Assembly: GCF_019734885.1 (NCBI RefSeq)
Contig: NZ_JAAXCM010000048.1
Coordinates: 1 to 64,000, forward strand
Direction of reading: 5' to 3'
DNA from: Pseudocoprococcus catus
Lineage (GTDB): Bacteria; Bacillota; Clostridia; Lachnospirales; Lachnospiraceae
Length of the DNA: 64,000 nt
Shown here piece by piece: positions 8,187 through 17,572 of the stretch (position 1 is the stretch's first letter; the number at the start of each line of letters is the position of its first letter). The translations under genes were made by a program, and so were the position numbers. The notes under the pieces were generated by a model that saw only the letters and a program-made list of their open reading frames with translations, was not told where the DNA came from and made no database searches.

Positions 8187-9227
8187 TTACTCCTTTAAGG
8201 CTTTATTTAAAAACTCTTTCGATTCATTTCTATAATCATCCAAGATTTTTTCAACTTCAAAATAACGAATTTCCTCGTTAATCTTCTCATACATATTGGT
8301 ATCTGTATTTCTTTGTTCCAGTTTGAATTTTTTTAGCAATTCAAGTATTTTCTTTTTCCCGGTAGCAGCTACAATAAATTGCTTACGAAATATTATAGAA
8401 AAAATCGTTCCATGAAAGGTGTTTGTTATTACATAATTCGCCTTTGAATAATAAGAAACAAACAGAAAAGGATCAAACTCTAATTTTGTATCGGCACCAC
8501 GTAAACTTTCGCCAAAAGAGACTATCTTTAAATTTTTACTCCTTGCGATTTCTTGTATTTGTCGCATAACTGAATTGGGAATTATTCCAAACCAATACAC
8601 TAAAAGAAACTGTTGATGCACCTTTTGCGTAATAAAATTCTCATAAAAAAATTTATCCATTAGAAGAGTTGGATCACAAACTACATCAATTTCATTTTTT
8701 GTATATTTCTTCAGTGTTTCATATGAATAATCATCTCTAACACTGATTCCGCTAAATGTATCCAAACAATTTAAAAATTCTTTTTCTTCTTCAAATACAT
8801 TTTCCATTGTATTTGCAATCGATGGAGCATATGAAATTTTTTTCACACCTTTAGGTGCCGTGTTTCCCCAGTAAATATTTCTCTTTCGATAGAAATAAGA
8901 ATCGCTTAATTCCCATATAGTATCACTTCCGTAAATGACATAGTCCACATCCGATTCAATATCTTCTCGTACTGGAAAGTTTTGAATTGCCTTTTCAAAT
9001 GATCTGTAAGTTCTTATATATCTCCTGACTCGACCAATTCTCCCTTTAACTATTGCTTTAACGCTAAATTCTATTGTTTTCCTTATATCATGTGATGTTC
9101 CGATACAGCTTCGCTTTAAATAAGTCACATTATGACCCATCATTTCAATATATTTTCCCAATGCATAGGCTTGCCAAAAACTCCCGCAGTTTTCGCTATT
9201 ATATACGGTCACTATACAAACATTCAA
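8187..9227 (-). CDS. Polysaccharide pyruvyl transferase family protein
   Basis: A 346-residue protein with the GT-B-like architecture of PF04230. The N-terminus NSENCGSFWQAYALGKYIEM is the typical N-x-G-x-x-L/W-Q-A-x-A-L motif, YVIYGSDTIWEL matches the G-S-D-x-x-W motif, and SVRDDYSYETL and ITNTFHGTIFSI (S/T-x-x-F/R-H-G) are the C-terminal signatures. Family members transfer pyruvate from phosphoenolpyruvate to sugars, giving acidic ketals. It starts 5 bp after the flippase stop. The base composition is very AT-rich, like its neighbours. Confidence 0.85.
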   Translation of the reverse strand: MNVCIVTVYNSENCGSFWQAYALGKYIEMMGHNVTYLKRSCIGTSHDIRKTIEFSVKAIVKGRIGRVRRYIRTYRSFEKAIQNFPVREDIESDVDYVIYGSDTIWELSDSYFYRKRNIYWGNTAPKGVKKISYAPSIANTMENVFEEEKEFLNCLDTFSGISVRDDYSYETLKKYTKNEIDVVCDPTLLMDKFFYENFITQKVHQQFLLVYWFGIIPNSVMRQIQEIARSKNLKIVSFGESLRGADTKLEFDPFLFVSYYSKANYVITNTFHGTIFSIIFRKQFIVAATGKKKILELLKKFKLEQRNTDTNMYEKINEEIRYFEVEKILDDYRNESKEFLNKALKE

Positions 9228-9232
9228 TTATT

Positions 9233-10738
9233 TCATCTCCTTTTTAAAGCATTTTTAACTTTTTGACTCAACAAAGAAATTTCACTTCTATAAAACAGAA
9301 ATGAAGACGCACCAATAACAAACATTGTAATCATCCCAACTACAACCGCATAAATCAACCAACTCAAATAGCTAGTTACATTCCATACGGGCATACATTT
9401 AATTATAAAAATAACTATAACTGCTTCAATAATATTAATTAAAACATTCTTACCCGCAATCCATATTTTACGCCGCAAAATATGGGTTGATGAATATATT
9501 GCATATTGAGTCGTTCTATAAACTAGCGCGCAAAATGTTCCAATAGTAACACCAATCAACCCCCATTTTATAACAAGAATAACCGAAATAACAATATTTA
9601 AAACGCACTCAACAATTGCACCATTTCTCGTTTGCTTAAAATGGCCAGCAGCCTCAACTAACATTTGATACGGTAGTCTCACGCAAAACAGATATTGATT
9701 TAAACACATCAATACACCGAACCAAATTCTACTATACGATATGTCGTCTATTCCTTTTGTATATACCATTACAAAAGGTTCTATCAAAAGTGCTCCGCAA
9801 AGAAAAACAAAGCCTGCTGACGAAAACACTATAAATTCCATTAATTTAACATTTGTTCTAAGTAGATCTTCCTCTTTTTTTGCAATCATATTACCGAAAG
9901 CAGCATCAATTCCGTTTGTCAATGTCTCTTCTATTCTTCTTAAACCATTTGCAACCATATAATAAACAGTATAAACAGAAACTTCTCTAATGTTTGCGAA
10001 CATCGTCAGAACTATGACATCGGTATTATTATTTACAAATGCAGCAACCTGCTGAGCAAAAGCATCCCATCTCTGTGAAATTGCTGTATTATTAACAGCT
10101 ACATTTTTATTTATATTGTATTTTTTTCTCACATAAAGATTAAGAATGATTGGATTAATAATGAAAACAATCGCACTACCCAGCTTAACAACGTGAATTG
10201 TAGCCCCGCTTAAAATCAAAATGGCCGCAACAATAGTATTTAGTATTGTTGTCGCGATTGTTAAGATTGAATATATGTATTGTCGTTGATCTGCTTGAAT
10301 TAACATTTGATATGTTATTCCAAAATAGTTTTGAGCAACTGTACTAATTCCTAAAATAATTACAAGTGAAAAAGAAAACCAATAGTCAAACTCATCCAAA
10401 ACCATTAAAGGATAAACTATAGCAAACGCCAGCAATAGAATACTGAAAATTGCGGATACTTTTTTCATGAATTGTTGAGTTGCATTAACAATTCCACTAA
10501 TTTGATTATTATCTCCGTCAGCAAGTGGTTTATACAATGCTGCTCTCGTCACACCTCCAACTCCAGCACGTAGTAAAATCACGCAGTTCAAGAATTGGGT
10601 AATAGATGACGTTATTCCATTATAACTAGAGCCAAATTGACTCAATATTAATCGTGGCAAAACAAAGCCACATATAATTGTAACTAATTGACTTAGCAAT
10701 GATGATATTGAATTAATTAGTGCTTTTTTACTTCTCAC
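9233..10738 (-). CDS. Lipopolysaccharide/exopolysaccharide flippase (Wzx-like, MATE/PST fold)
   Basis: A 501-residue protein with about 12-14 hydrophobic segments across its length. The start, LINSISSLLSQLVTIICGF followed by VLPRLILSQFGSSYNG, is typical of oligosaccharide flippases that move undecaprenyl-linked repeat units across the membrane. It sits between the ATP-grasp gene and the pyruvyltransferase, matching a Wzx/Wzy-dependent pathway together with the polymerase at 11651-12880. The gene is strongly AT-rich. Substrate specificity cannot be inferred. Confidence 0.88.
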   Translation of the reverse strand: MRSKKALINSISSLLSQLVTIICGFVLPRLILSQFGSSYNGITSSITQFLNCVILLRAGVGGVTRAALYKPLADGDNNQISGIVNATQQFMKKVSAIFSILLLAFAIVYPLMVLDEFDYWFSFSLVIILGISTVAQNYFGITYQMLIQADQRQYIYSILTIATTILNTIVAAILILSGATIHVVKLGSAIVFIINPIILNLYVRKKYNINKNVAVNNTAISQRWDAFAQQVAAFVNNNTDVIVLTMFANIREVSVYTVYYMVANGLRRIEETLTNGIDAAFGNMIAKKEEDLLRTNVKLMEFIVFSSAGFVFLCGALLIEPFVMVYTKGIDDISYSRIWFGVLMCLNQYLFCVRLPYQMLVEAAGHFKQTRNGAIVECVLNIVISVILVIKWGLIGVTIGTFCALVYRTTQYAIYSSTHILRRKIWIAGKNVLINIIEAVIVIFIIKCMPVWNVTSYLSWLIYAVVVGMITMFVIGASSFLFYRSEISLLSQKVKNALKRR

Positions 10739-10777
10739 ATTGGATACCTCACTTTTTTCAATTACACTTGACGCTCT

Positions 10778-11650
10778 TTAAACAGAGATTTTTATCCAAC
10801 TTCCCACCAATTCATTCCACTCATCTGGTTCAAAATCATCAAATCCAGACGCATCAAAAAAAGTAATCTCACCAAAATAAAGCTGCCCTTCAACATAATA
10901 CCAATCTACTCGGACTTGATGTAATCCTGCTGCTAAAATTCTAGACATCTCCAACATCTCTTGTAAACAAGCCGGTCTTTCGACCTGTATATCTGACAAA
11001 GGTACTCCTTGTGTTATTGCAAGGTGCTCCCATTCTGTAGTATAAAAATCCTGCGTATGACTTGCGAAACGCCCACTGTGAACTTGGATCAATTTTGGTT
11101 CGCCTTCAAAGCACATTACTTTATAATCTTTTAATTCAAATCCTGATTCATCAACCATATACTTTTCTGCCAAAATACGCGGTTTCACATTTTTATACGG
11201 CCATTCACGTCCTTGAAGATAGTAATTATTTTGCAACGATTTGTTAATCTTGGTTTTTGCGGCTTTCATATCTAATTTATTTTTGTCTTTACATATAACA
11301 AGTCCACCGCTGTCATGTGTGCACTTCAAAACGAACTTATCCGGAAGCTCTCCAAAGTCAATATCTTCAAATTTGTCCCACACCCCTAATGTTGGAATAA
11401 CATACGCAGACCCAATTTTACTCGTCACAAAGTTCTTTACTTCATACTTATCAACCATTACAGAATATTCTGGCTTTCTATCATGCAGTTTCAACCATTG
11501 TAACTTCTCGTTAAAGCGTTTTGGATTTTTTAAATTTAATTTCTTCCCCATCTTCTGCCAATATATTAGCTTCAGATACAACTCATCACTTAAAAAATCA
11601 AAACCACCTCTATGATTAATAAAAGATATTGCTTTTCTAAAAACATCCAT
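10778..11650 (-). CDS. TupA-like ATP-grasp family protein, copy A
   Basis: A 290-residue protein of the ATPgrasp_TupA type. Key landmarks: PKRFNEKLQWLKLHDR (N-terminal substrate lobe), KFVLKCTHDSGGLVICKDK (nucleotide-binding beta/loop), RILAEKYM and LKDYKVMCFEGEP (central ATP-grasp strand), and VRVDWY...YFGEITF with Asp and Glu near the C-terminus as metal ligands. TupA was named from the teichuronopeptide locus of alkaliphilic Bacillus, where a polyuronate is linked to amino acids. Members are expected to form amide or similar bonds using ATP. A second copy lies at 15411-16322. Its 3' neighbour is the flippase. Confidence 0.82.
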   Translation of the reverse strand: MDVFRKAISFINHRGGFDFLSDELYLKLIYWQKMGKKLNLKNPKRFNEKLQWLKLHDRKPEYSVMVDKYEVKNFVTSKIGSAYVIPTLGVWDKFEDIDFGELPDKFVLKCTHDSGGLVICKDKNKLDMKAAKTKINKSLQNNYYLQGREWPYKNVKPRILAEKYMVDESGFELKDYKVMCFEGEPKLIQVHSGRFASHTQDFYTTEWEHLAITQGVPLSDIQVERPACLQEMLEMSRILAAGLHQVRVDWYYVEGQLYFGEITFFDASGFDDFEPDEWNELVGSWIKISV

Positions 11651-12880
11651 TTAAGTATTACCTCTCTTCTTATCCAAAAAATCAAATCTTATGAGTAAAA
11701 CAATTATGAATAATAAATACATTGAAAGATGTGTATCCCATGGAAATCTACTATAGTCCGAAATGACAATGGATACAAAAATCGCATAAATGCACCCCTC
11801 AATATAACCACTTGATTTAGTCTGCCATCCCCAGTAGAAAATTCTCACTATTGGGATATACCATAACAGCAGTCCGACAATTCCAAAATCTGCAGCCAAC
11901 TCTGAATAATTGCAATGAGAATAAACCGGCTTCATATACACACCCATAATTGTAGGATGGTCTCGTAAAAAGCAAACAAATCCATCCACACCATATCCAA
12001 TCCATGGTTTTTGTTTGAACATGATAAAAGCTATTGCTTTATAGAAATCTCTTCCCATTGCACTAGTATCAGATGAATCTTTACCAAGTACTGTATTAAT
12101 TGCGTTTTCAATTCTAAGCCAAATCATATCATACAGATACGGAATTGATTGTACCAAAACTACAACTACTATCATACCAAGGACTGCAAGTGCAATCTTT
12201 TTTATCGCCACTTTTGCATCTTTCTCTAGCAGTATACAAATTGCATAAATCACTATAATCTGCAGAATGGATGTGCGAGATCCTGTGCAGACAGTTAAAA
12301 ACAAGAAATATACACACAATAAATTTCCATATTTCATGTTCCAGTATTTTTTTAAATATGCACATAAGACGGATAGTGGGGCCGCCACAGCGCCTATCTG
12401 ATTTCTGTGTTGCCCAATTGCAACACCAAAAGAAGTTGTTCCAATCGTTCCACCCGAAAGAATAGTCGTAAAAAGTGCCATTACGCCCATTACACTACAA
12501 GCAATAATAAAGCTCTGCATTATCGAGATTACTCGCTCTTTAGAATTTGCATATATAAAAATCACAAATCCCATAATGCATATTCTAAACACTGTAATCA
12601 GCGTTTTCGAACCACTATATACGCTATATGCCCAACCTCTTGACAAAAACATTAATACGGTAAAAGCTCCGTACCACCCTATATAAAAAGGAAGATTACT
12701 AATTTCACTTTTTCTTACATAGCCACGTTTCAACAGAGGCATCAAGACATATGCTATTAACATTACTTGGGCAATCAACTGAACATATGTGTTTGTATAC
12801 AGGCAAAACATTAGAGTAAAATATAGGGTAAACACTGTATTTGGTGTTATAATCTTATCGCCATCTACATATAGCCTCAT
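11651..12880 (-). CDS. O-antigen ligase/polymerase-like membrane protein (Wzy type)
   Basis: A 409-residue protein with about 10-12 hydrophobic segments and a larger extracellular loop near residues 240-320 (charged, with KPWIGYGVDGF at its end), which is the hallmark of Wzy/WaaL proteins. These polymerise or transfer lipid-linked repeat units outside the membrane. The start codon shares one base with the stop of the glycosyltransferase upstream, and the stop abuts the ATP-grasp start, so it is tightly in the operon. Sequence conservation in this family is low; the assignment relies on topology and context. Confidence 0.8.
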   Translation of the reverse strand: MRLYVDGDKIITPNTVFTLYFTLMFCLYTNTYVQLIAQVMLIAYVLMPLLKRGYVRKSEISNLPFYIGWYGAFTVLMFLSRGWAYSVYSGSKTLITVFRICIMGFVIFIYANSKERVISIMQSFIIACSVMGVMALFTTILSGGTIGTTSFGVAIGQHRNQIGAVAAPLSVLCAYLKKYWNMKYGNLLCVYFLFLTVCTGSRTSILQIIVIYAICILLEKDAKVAIKKIALAVLGMIVVVVLVQSIPYLYDMIWLRIENAINTVLGKDSSDTSAMGRDFYKAIAFIMFKQKPWIGYGVDGFVCFLRDHPTIMGVYMKPVYSHCNYSELAADFGIVGLLLWYIPIVRIFYWGWQTKSSGYIEGCIYAIFVSIVISDYSRFPWDTHLSMYLLFIIVLLIRFDFLDKKRGNT

Positions 12881-13950
12881 TATTTTTTTCCTCCAAAGCT
12901 ATTTTCGATTAGCAAATGCCATTTCTCAATTATTCTATTCATTTCCAGCTCATCTCTAATCGTCATAGATTTTTTGGAAAACGCACATCTCAAATCTTCA
13001 TCTTTAGCTAATCTAGTCCAAGCTTCCACTATCTCCTTTTTACCTCCAATAGGAACCAAAAAACCATTCTCTGCATTTGTAATGTATTCTGCTGCTCCTC
13101 CCGGAGGACAATCAGTACATACAGTTGGTATTCCTATAGCTAATGCTTCAAGCATTGAATTTGAAAGTCCCTCATAATCGCTTGTCAGAGTAAAAATCAT
13201 TGCGTTAGACATAATTTCATGAATATCAGTACTATGCCCCGGAAAGTCAACGAACTCCATTAGCTGTAACGATTTTACCATACCTAGAAGTCTATTAAGT
13301 TCGGGACCCTTACCATATATTTTTAATTTGAATTCCGGATGCGTTTTATGGAATTCAGAAAATGCCTCTAGCATCAATGGGATATTTTTTTGTTCTGTCA
13401 ACCTACAGGCAGTAATTATTTCTCTTTTACAATTAGTACCATTCCAGTATGGCAAATCACTCGTTAATGGGTTGCCTATAACAACCCCCTTTTTTTGAAT
13501 TTTCTCTTCAAAACTATTTTTTGCATCCCTCGTCTGAAAAACTATTGCATTCGCACGTCTATACAAAAACAAACACATTTTTCCTTTTATACGTTGTTTT
13601 AAAACTTTTGCAGGGTCTATTCTCAAGGAATAAATAATTGGTGCTACGTTACTTAAATTACAGTATAACAGTTCGTTAATCACAAATGAGATAATTACAT
13701 CTGCCCCAAATTCTTTTATAACCTTCTTAATTCTCTTATTTCGTTTTTCCAAACGTTCAATCCCATTCTTAGCAGAAACATCAATATATGTATACTGAAC
13801 ATGATCATTTAGGACATATTCTTTATCCGATGAATAAGCCGCTACAAATAATACTGTATAGTATTTTGACAATCCATTTGCTAATATTGAAGCAACTCTT
13901 TCAGCGCCGCCATCGCCTAGCCCTTGAGCAACAATCGCTACTTTTTTCAT
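12880..13950 (-). CDS. Glycosyltransferase family 4
   Basis: A 356-residue GT-B enzyme starting MKKVAIVAQGLGDGGAERVA, the G-G-A-E-R motif of family 4. I chose ATG 13950, which has AAAGG six bases upstream; an ATG at 14022 overlapping the radical SAM stop by 4 bp is possible but adds an atypical 24-residue tail. The C-terminal donor domain has TACRLTEQKNIPLMLEAF, KIYGKGPE and DYEGLSNSMLEALAIGIP (E-x7-E-like sugar-nucleotide motif). It acts in the cytoplasm on a lipid-linked acceptor. The sugar is unknown. Confidence 0.88.
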   Translation of the reverse strand: MKKVAIVAQGLGDGGAERVASILANGLSKYYTVLFVAAYSSDKEYVLNDHVQYTYIDVSAKNGIERLEKRNKRIKKVIKEFGADVIISFVINELLYCNLSNVAPIIYSLRIDPAKVLKQRIKGKMCLFLYRRANAIVFQTRDAKNSFEEKIQKKGVVIGNPLTSDLPYWNGTNCKREIITACRLTEQKNIPLMLEAFSEFHKTHPEFKLKIYGKGPELNRLLGMVKSLQLMEFVDFPGHSTDIHEIMSNAMIFTLTSDYEGLSNSMLEALAIGIPTVCTDCPPGGAAEYITNAENGFLVPIGGKKEIVEAWTRLAKDEDLRCAFSKKSMTIRDELEMNRIIEKWHLLIENSFGGKK

Positions 13951-14018
13951 ATTATACCTTTTACACGCTTTCCCTCTATAAATATCGCAATTTTCATATT
14001 TATCTAGACACAAAGTTA

Positions 14019-15197
14019 TCATTTTTCCATCTGCTGTGCGATATCAGCGTCCACGATTTCCTCGCCAGTCTTATGCTTCAGCTGCTCCTTAGAAGCTTCA
14101 CTCAAACCGTTATTGATCACGCAGTTCATGTCGCAGGTGCTACACTTATCCAGATCCTCTTTGGTAACTTTGCCATCACGATAATCACGGCAAATCTTCA
14201 GTTCGTACATGCTGTACGGATGCTTGGTAAACAGTGCCTTGAACTTGTGTACCAGAACCCAGGTAGCAGGCTTCCAAATGTACTTATGCATCGCCGGAGA
14301 AACACTACCGATCATCCAGCAATCACGGTCGCAGCAACGAACCTTTGCACGAACCTTCTCTGCTTCCGGACTATTCCACAGCTCGTCCCAAGTCTGGTTG
14401 TTCAGGTTGCCCATAACCTCTTTATCCTTGGTACCATTGCAAGGCATAACATCGCCATACGGATCGATGAAGAAGGTATCAAAACTCATGTCGCAAGGCA
14501 GCAGACGCTTCTGACCGTAGATATAATTGATCAGACCGTGGTTAAAGTAAGCACGGAACCACTTCTTCGGGCTGCTGCTGCGGAGCAGTTCGTTGACCAG
14601 ATTCTCAAAGTTCTTAGCAACCATCGGACGATCATGGATAATGTTCTTTGCCTCAACAAAGTAGAAGCTGTTATGCAGAGAGGCGGTAGCAAACTCCATA
14701 CCCATCTCATTGGAAATCTTGTACAGAGGAACCAGGTCAGAAGCGTTCTTGTCCTGAACAGTCATGCCGAAGCCGACGTCCTTCATACCCATTTCACGCA
14801 GCTTCTTCAGTGTGCCGTAACCACGCTGGTAGCCATTCTGCAGACCACGGATCTCGTTATTGGTCTGCTCCAGACCTTCGATAGAGATACGAATACCGAT
14901 CTGCGGGAACTCCTTGCACAGGTCTACGATACGATCGGTAAAGAAACCGTTCGTGGAAATAACGATACGGTCGGACTTCTTGTACAGTTCACGCACGATA
15001 TCCTTCAGGTCGGTGCGAATAAACGGCTCGCCGCCAGTGATGTTTGTGAAGTACATTTTCGGCAGCTTCTTAATGGTTTCGATGCTGATTTCCTCTTCCG
15101 GCTTGGAAGGCGCTTTATAGCGATTGCACATAGAGCAACGCGCATTGCAACGATAAGTGACGATGACCGTACCATTTAACTTCTTTTCTTCAGACAT
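14019..15197 (-). CDS. Radical SAM/SPASM protein in the polysaccharide cluster
   Basis: A 392-residue protein. CxxxCxxC (Cys17, Cys21, Cys24) binds the catalytic 4Fe-4S cluster, and TGGEPF (54-59) is the SAM-binding motif. A C-terminal SPASM-like cysteine set (Cys235, 253, 288/289, 293, then 352, 355, 359) would hold auxiliary clusters. Such enzymes modify peptides, sugars or RNA. The gene is clearly richer in G+C than the flanking glycosyltransferase, polymerase and ATP-grasp genes, and resembles the sugar-nucleotide genes further upstream. No precursor peptide gene is visible nearby. A role in modifying the glycan or an attached amino acid is inferred from position only. Confidence 0.85.
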   Translation of the reverse strand: MSEEKKLNGTVIVTYRCNARCSMCNRYKAPSKPEEEISIETIKKLPKMYFTNITGGEPFIRTDLKDIVRELYKKSDRIVISTNGFFTDRIVDLCKEFPQIGIRISIEGLEQTNNEIRGLQNGYQRGYGTLKKLREMGMKDVGFGMTVQDKNASDLVPLYKISNEMGMEFATASLHNSFYFVEAKNIIHDRPMVAKNFENLVNELLRSSSPKKWFRAYFNHGLINYIYGQKRLLPCDMSFDTFFIDPYGDVMPCNGTKDKEVMGNLNNQTWDELWNSPEAEKVRAKVRCCDRDCWMIGSVSPAMHKYIWKPATWVLVHKFKALFTKHPYSMYELKICRDYRDGKVTKEDLDKCSTCDMNCVINNGLSEASKEQLKHKTGEEIVDADIAQQMEK

Positions 15198-15351
15198 GAT
15201 TAACTCTCCTAACTCTCTCTTTTAAGAATGTTTCGATTTTATTTAAGAACCACTTTGCACATACTGAGAACACGATTGAATCACAGATGACTGAGACTAT
15301 CGTAAAAATGTATAGAATCAAACCATTATCAAACAGATGAGCAAAGAGCAT
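15190..15351 (-). pseudogene. Short membrane ORF, likely truncated tail of an acyltransferase or other membrane protein
   Basis: A 53-codon frame starting at ATG 15351 has one strong hydrophobic segment (residues ~10-31) followed by a basic amphipathic tail, and its stop TGA overlaps the first codons of the radical SAM gene. The frame continues upstream only to a TAA at 15373-15375, with no other start. Such a hydrophobic helix plus basic tail is how acyltransferase-3 or polymerase proteins end, so this may be a gene remnant. It could also be a small functional membrane protein. It fills most of the 213-bp gap before 15411. Confidence 0.35.
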
Positions 15352-15410
15352 TATTTCAAGTGCACAGTAAAATTAACACGCAAAACAAGTAAAGTTCGAA
15401 CCTGATATCT

Positions 15411-16322
15411 TTAGTGTTTTTTCTGTATAGATTTCAAATCAAAATACTCTCCTAATTTGTAATCCCACTCATCTGGTTCAAATTTTGTAAATCCACCAAA
15501 ATGATAAAATGTTAGTTCTCCAAAAAATACTTTATTCTCCTCTTCATAAAGATCTACTCTTACATGCGGAAATGGTTTTGAAAGTTTTCTTGCTATTTCA
15601 AGCATTTCATTGAAGTATTGGGGTTTGTTTAGAGTCATATTATGTTCATGTGCATTAGTAATGGGGAGCCTATTCCATTTCTTATCGAAAAAATCGAACT
15701 TAAGATGCTCTGTTCCTCTTTCACTTGCTACAAATAAGAATTCCGGTTCACCATTAAAACAGAAAAATTTATAGTCTTTTATCTGATTTTCATCTGAACT
15801 TTTTATTAATCTCTCTCCAATAATTCTGAAAGGCACATCATAATAAGCCCATTCTTTTGTCTTTGTTGCAAAACTACGCTTACTATATTTTGTCAGTGTT
15901 CTTTTAGCTTCCTCCCAATTAAAATGTGACTTGTTTTTACAAATAACAATATCTCCACTTCCATTTGTAGGTTTCAACACAAACTGATTAGGCAAAGCAT
16001 TATAGTCGATTTCTTCTATACTGTTCCATACTCCAAAACATTCGTTTAAATACGCATCGCCTATAGATTCTCTTACATATTGACGAACTTCATATTTATC
16101 CACACATTTACGCATAAGTGGATCTCTATAATATAATTTATACCAATTAATTTTTTCTGTAAGTGCCTTTGGATCATCCAGGTTCAATTTACGTCCAAAC
16201 GCCAATCTGTATGTGATTTTTATATATTCTTTTTCTGAAAGCCAGTCCAACAATCCTTTTCGTTCAAGGCCGTAAACTATTTTTTCAGGATGGTTAACTA
16301 CTTTTTTTAAAACACTATCCAT
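15411..16322 (-). CDS. TupA-like ATP-grasp family protein, copy B
   Basis: A 303-residue paralogue of the protein at 10778-11650. It keeps the same order of landmarks: PKALTEKINWYKLYYRDPLM, QFVLKPTNGSGDIVICKNK, RIIGERLI, IKDYKFFCFNGEPEFL and VRVDLYEEENKVFFGELTFY with FEPDEWD at the C-terminus. As for copy A, an ATP-dependent ligase joining an amino acid or other carboxylate or amine to the polysaccharide precursor is likely. The stop lies about 60 bp from the small membrane ORF. The gene is AT-rich. Having two divergent copies suggests two different ligations. Confidence 0.8.
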   Translation of the reverse strand: MDSVLKKVVNHPEKIVYGLERKGLLDWLSEKEYIKITYRLAFGRKLNLDDPKALTEKINWYKLYYRDPLMRKCVDKYEVRQYVRESIGDAYLNECFGVWNSIEEIDYNALPNQFVLKPTNGSGDIVICKNKSHFNWEEAKRTLTKYSKRSFATKTKEWAYYDVPFRIIGERLIKSSDENQIKDYKFFCFNGEPEFLFVASERGTEHLKFDFFDKKWNRLPITNAHEHNMTLNKPQYFNEMLEIARKLSKPFPHVRVDLYEEENKVFFGELTFYHFGGFTKFEPDEWDYKLGEYFDLKSIQKKH

Positions 16323-16323
16323 T

Positions 16324-17568
16324 TCATTTTCTCCTTACAGAATCAAAAATACGCATCAAGGTATTATAATGAGTCTGCGGTGCAAACCGATCTTCTAATC
16401 TAGCCCGGCTTGCAGCTCCCATTTTCTCTACCACAGCATTGTCGTCCAGCAAGGCAACCTTTTCGCACAGTTCCCGAGCATCGGCAGGCTTAAACAGATA
16501 ACCATTAACGCCATCCAAAACAAGTTCTGGTAAGCTTCCGATATTGCTCGCAATAACCGGTTTTGAATACTGAAAAGACTCCAATGCAGTATTTGGAAGG
16601 TTATCATACCAAATAGACGGAATCAGTGTGAATCGTGCGCCCTTGATGATCTCTTCCAATTCCTCTCCGGCTTTGAAGCCCAAGAACTCAACATTCTTAA
16701 TGTTCTTTTCTTTGATATATGCCTTTAATCTTTTCGCCTCGTCTGTTGTATCATCGCCCATTATTTTTACATGGCGATTTGGCATCATCTCATATGCTTT
16801 GACAACAGTATCAACACCTTTTTCCTCTGTCACACGTCCAAAATACAAACCATATGTTCCAACCTGTGGCTTGCCGACTTCTGATTTACTTGCCGTAAAT
16901 GTCGGAATACAGGTGATTTTATTTTCATCAAAACCATTCTCAATCAGTTTCTTCTTTAAAAACTCAGACGGTGTAATAAATGCATCCACACCTTTATATA
17001 CATTCATCGCCTTATGTACTTTCATAGAAAAAACTCGAACGACCGATGCAAACAGCGACCCCTTTACACATCTTTTCTTTATGCAGGTCCTATACCCCTT
17101 CGTAAGGCACTCTTCGCATGGTTTCTTGTTGTACATGAAATCAAATCTCGGACACAGTAAAAAGTAGTCTGACAGTCGTAGCACTACCGGAACACCCATC
17201 TTCTTTGCACCGCAAATCACGCTCGGTGAAAGCTTGTTTACAAAGTGGATGATATATACCAAATCCGGCTTTACATCTTTGATTTCTTTCTTAATAGCTT
17301 TCTCAACCTCAGTGGAATAGATACTGCGAGTCAGCATTTGCCAGATGACCTTTGGGGTCTTTTTACATTCTTCAAAATAAGTTGCGTCACGGCTTCCAAT
17401 CGGCTCTACAAAATATTTGGAATACTCTGTTTCAACATTTTTGTTAGAATGGATGGAGAACGGAATCACTTCATGACCATTATCCTCCAACATCTTTTTA
17501 ATGTTGAACATATATTTTTCCGGTCCACCCGAAATAAAATATCTATAATTAACCAGTAAAATTTTCAT
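16324..17568 (-). CDS. Glycosyltransferase family 4 with Cys-rich insert
   Basis: A 414-residue GT-B enzyme. Its start (MKILLVNYRYFISGGPEKYM) matches family 4 members. The donor domain contains YFGRVTEEKGVDTVVKAY and IPSIWYDNLPNTALESFQYS, and SKPVIASNIGSLPELV is the usual donor-site loop. An insert at residues ~138-165 contains Cys residues (CPRFDFMYNKKPCEECLTKG followed by YRTCIKKRC), a feature I associate with a GT4 subgroup whose Cys cluster may bind metal or form a structural knot. It ends one base before the ATP-grasp start, so it is part of the same operon. Confidence 0.85.
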   Translation of the reverse strand: MKILLVNYRYFISGGPEKYMFNIKKMLEDNGHEVIPFSIHSNKNVETEYSKYFVEPIGSRDATYFEECKKTPKVIWQMLTRSIYSTEVEKAIKKEIKDVKPDLVYIIHFVNKLSPSVICGAKKMGVPVVLRLSDYFLLCPRFDFMYNKKPCEECLTKGYRTCIKKRCVKGSLFASVVRVFSMKVHKAMNVYKGVDAFITPSEFLKKKLIENGFDENKITCIPTFTASKSEVGKPQVGTYGLYFGRVTEEKGVDTVVKAYEMMPNRHVKIMGDDTTDEAKRLKAYIKEKNIKNVEFLGFKAGEELEEIIKGARFTLIPSIWYDNLPNTALESFQYSKPVIASNIGSLPELVLDGVNGYLFKPADARELCEKVALLDDNAVVEKMGAASRARLEDRFAPQTHYNTLMRIFDSVRRK

Positions 17569-17572
17569 ATCC

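Noticed and set aside
13788-15179. Long plus-strand frame of 463 codons antisense to the glycosyltransferase and radical SAM genes
   Set aside because: It is antisense to a complete radical SAM gene with all motifs; the composition (His, Leu and Thr runs) is that of a reverse-frame shadow, with no ribosome site and no family.
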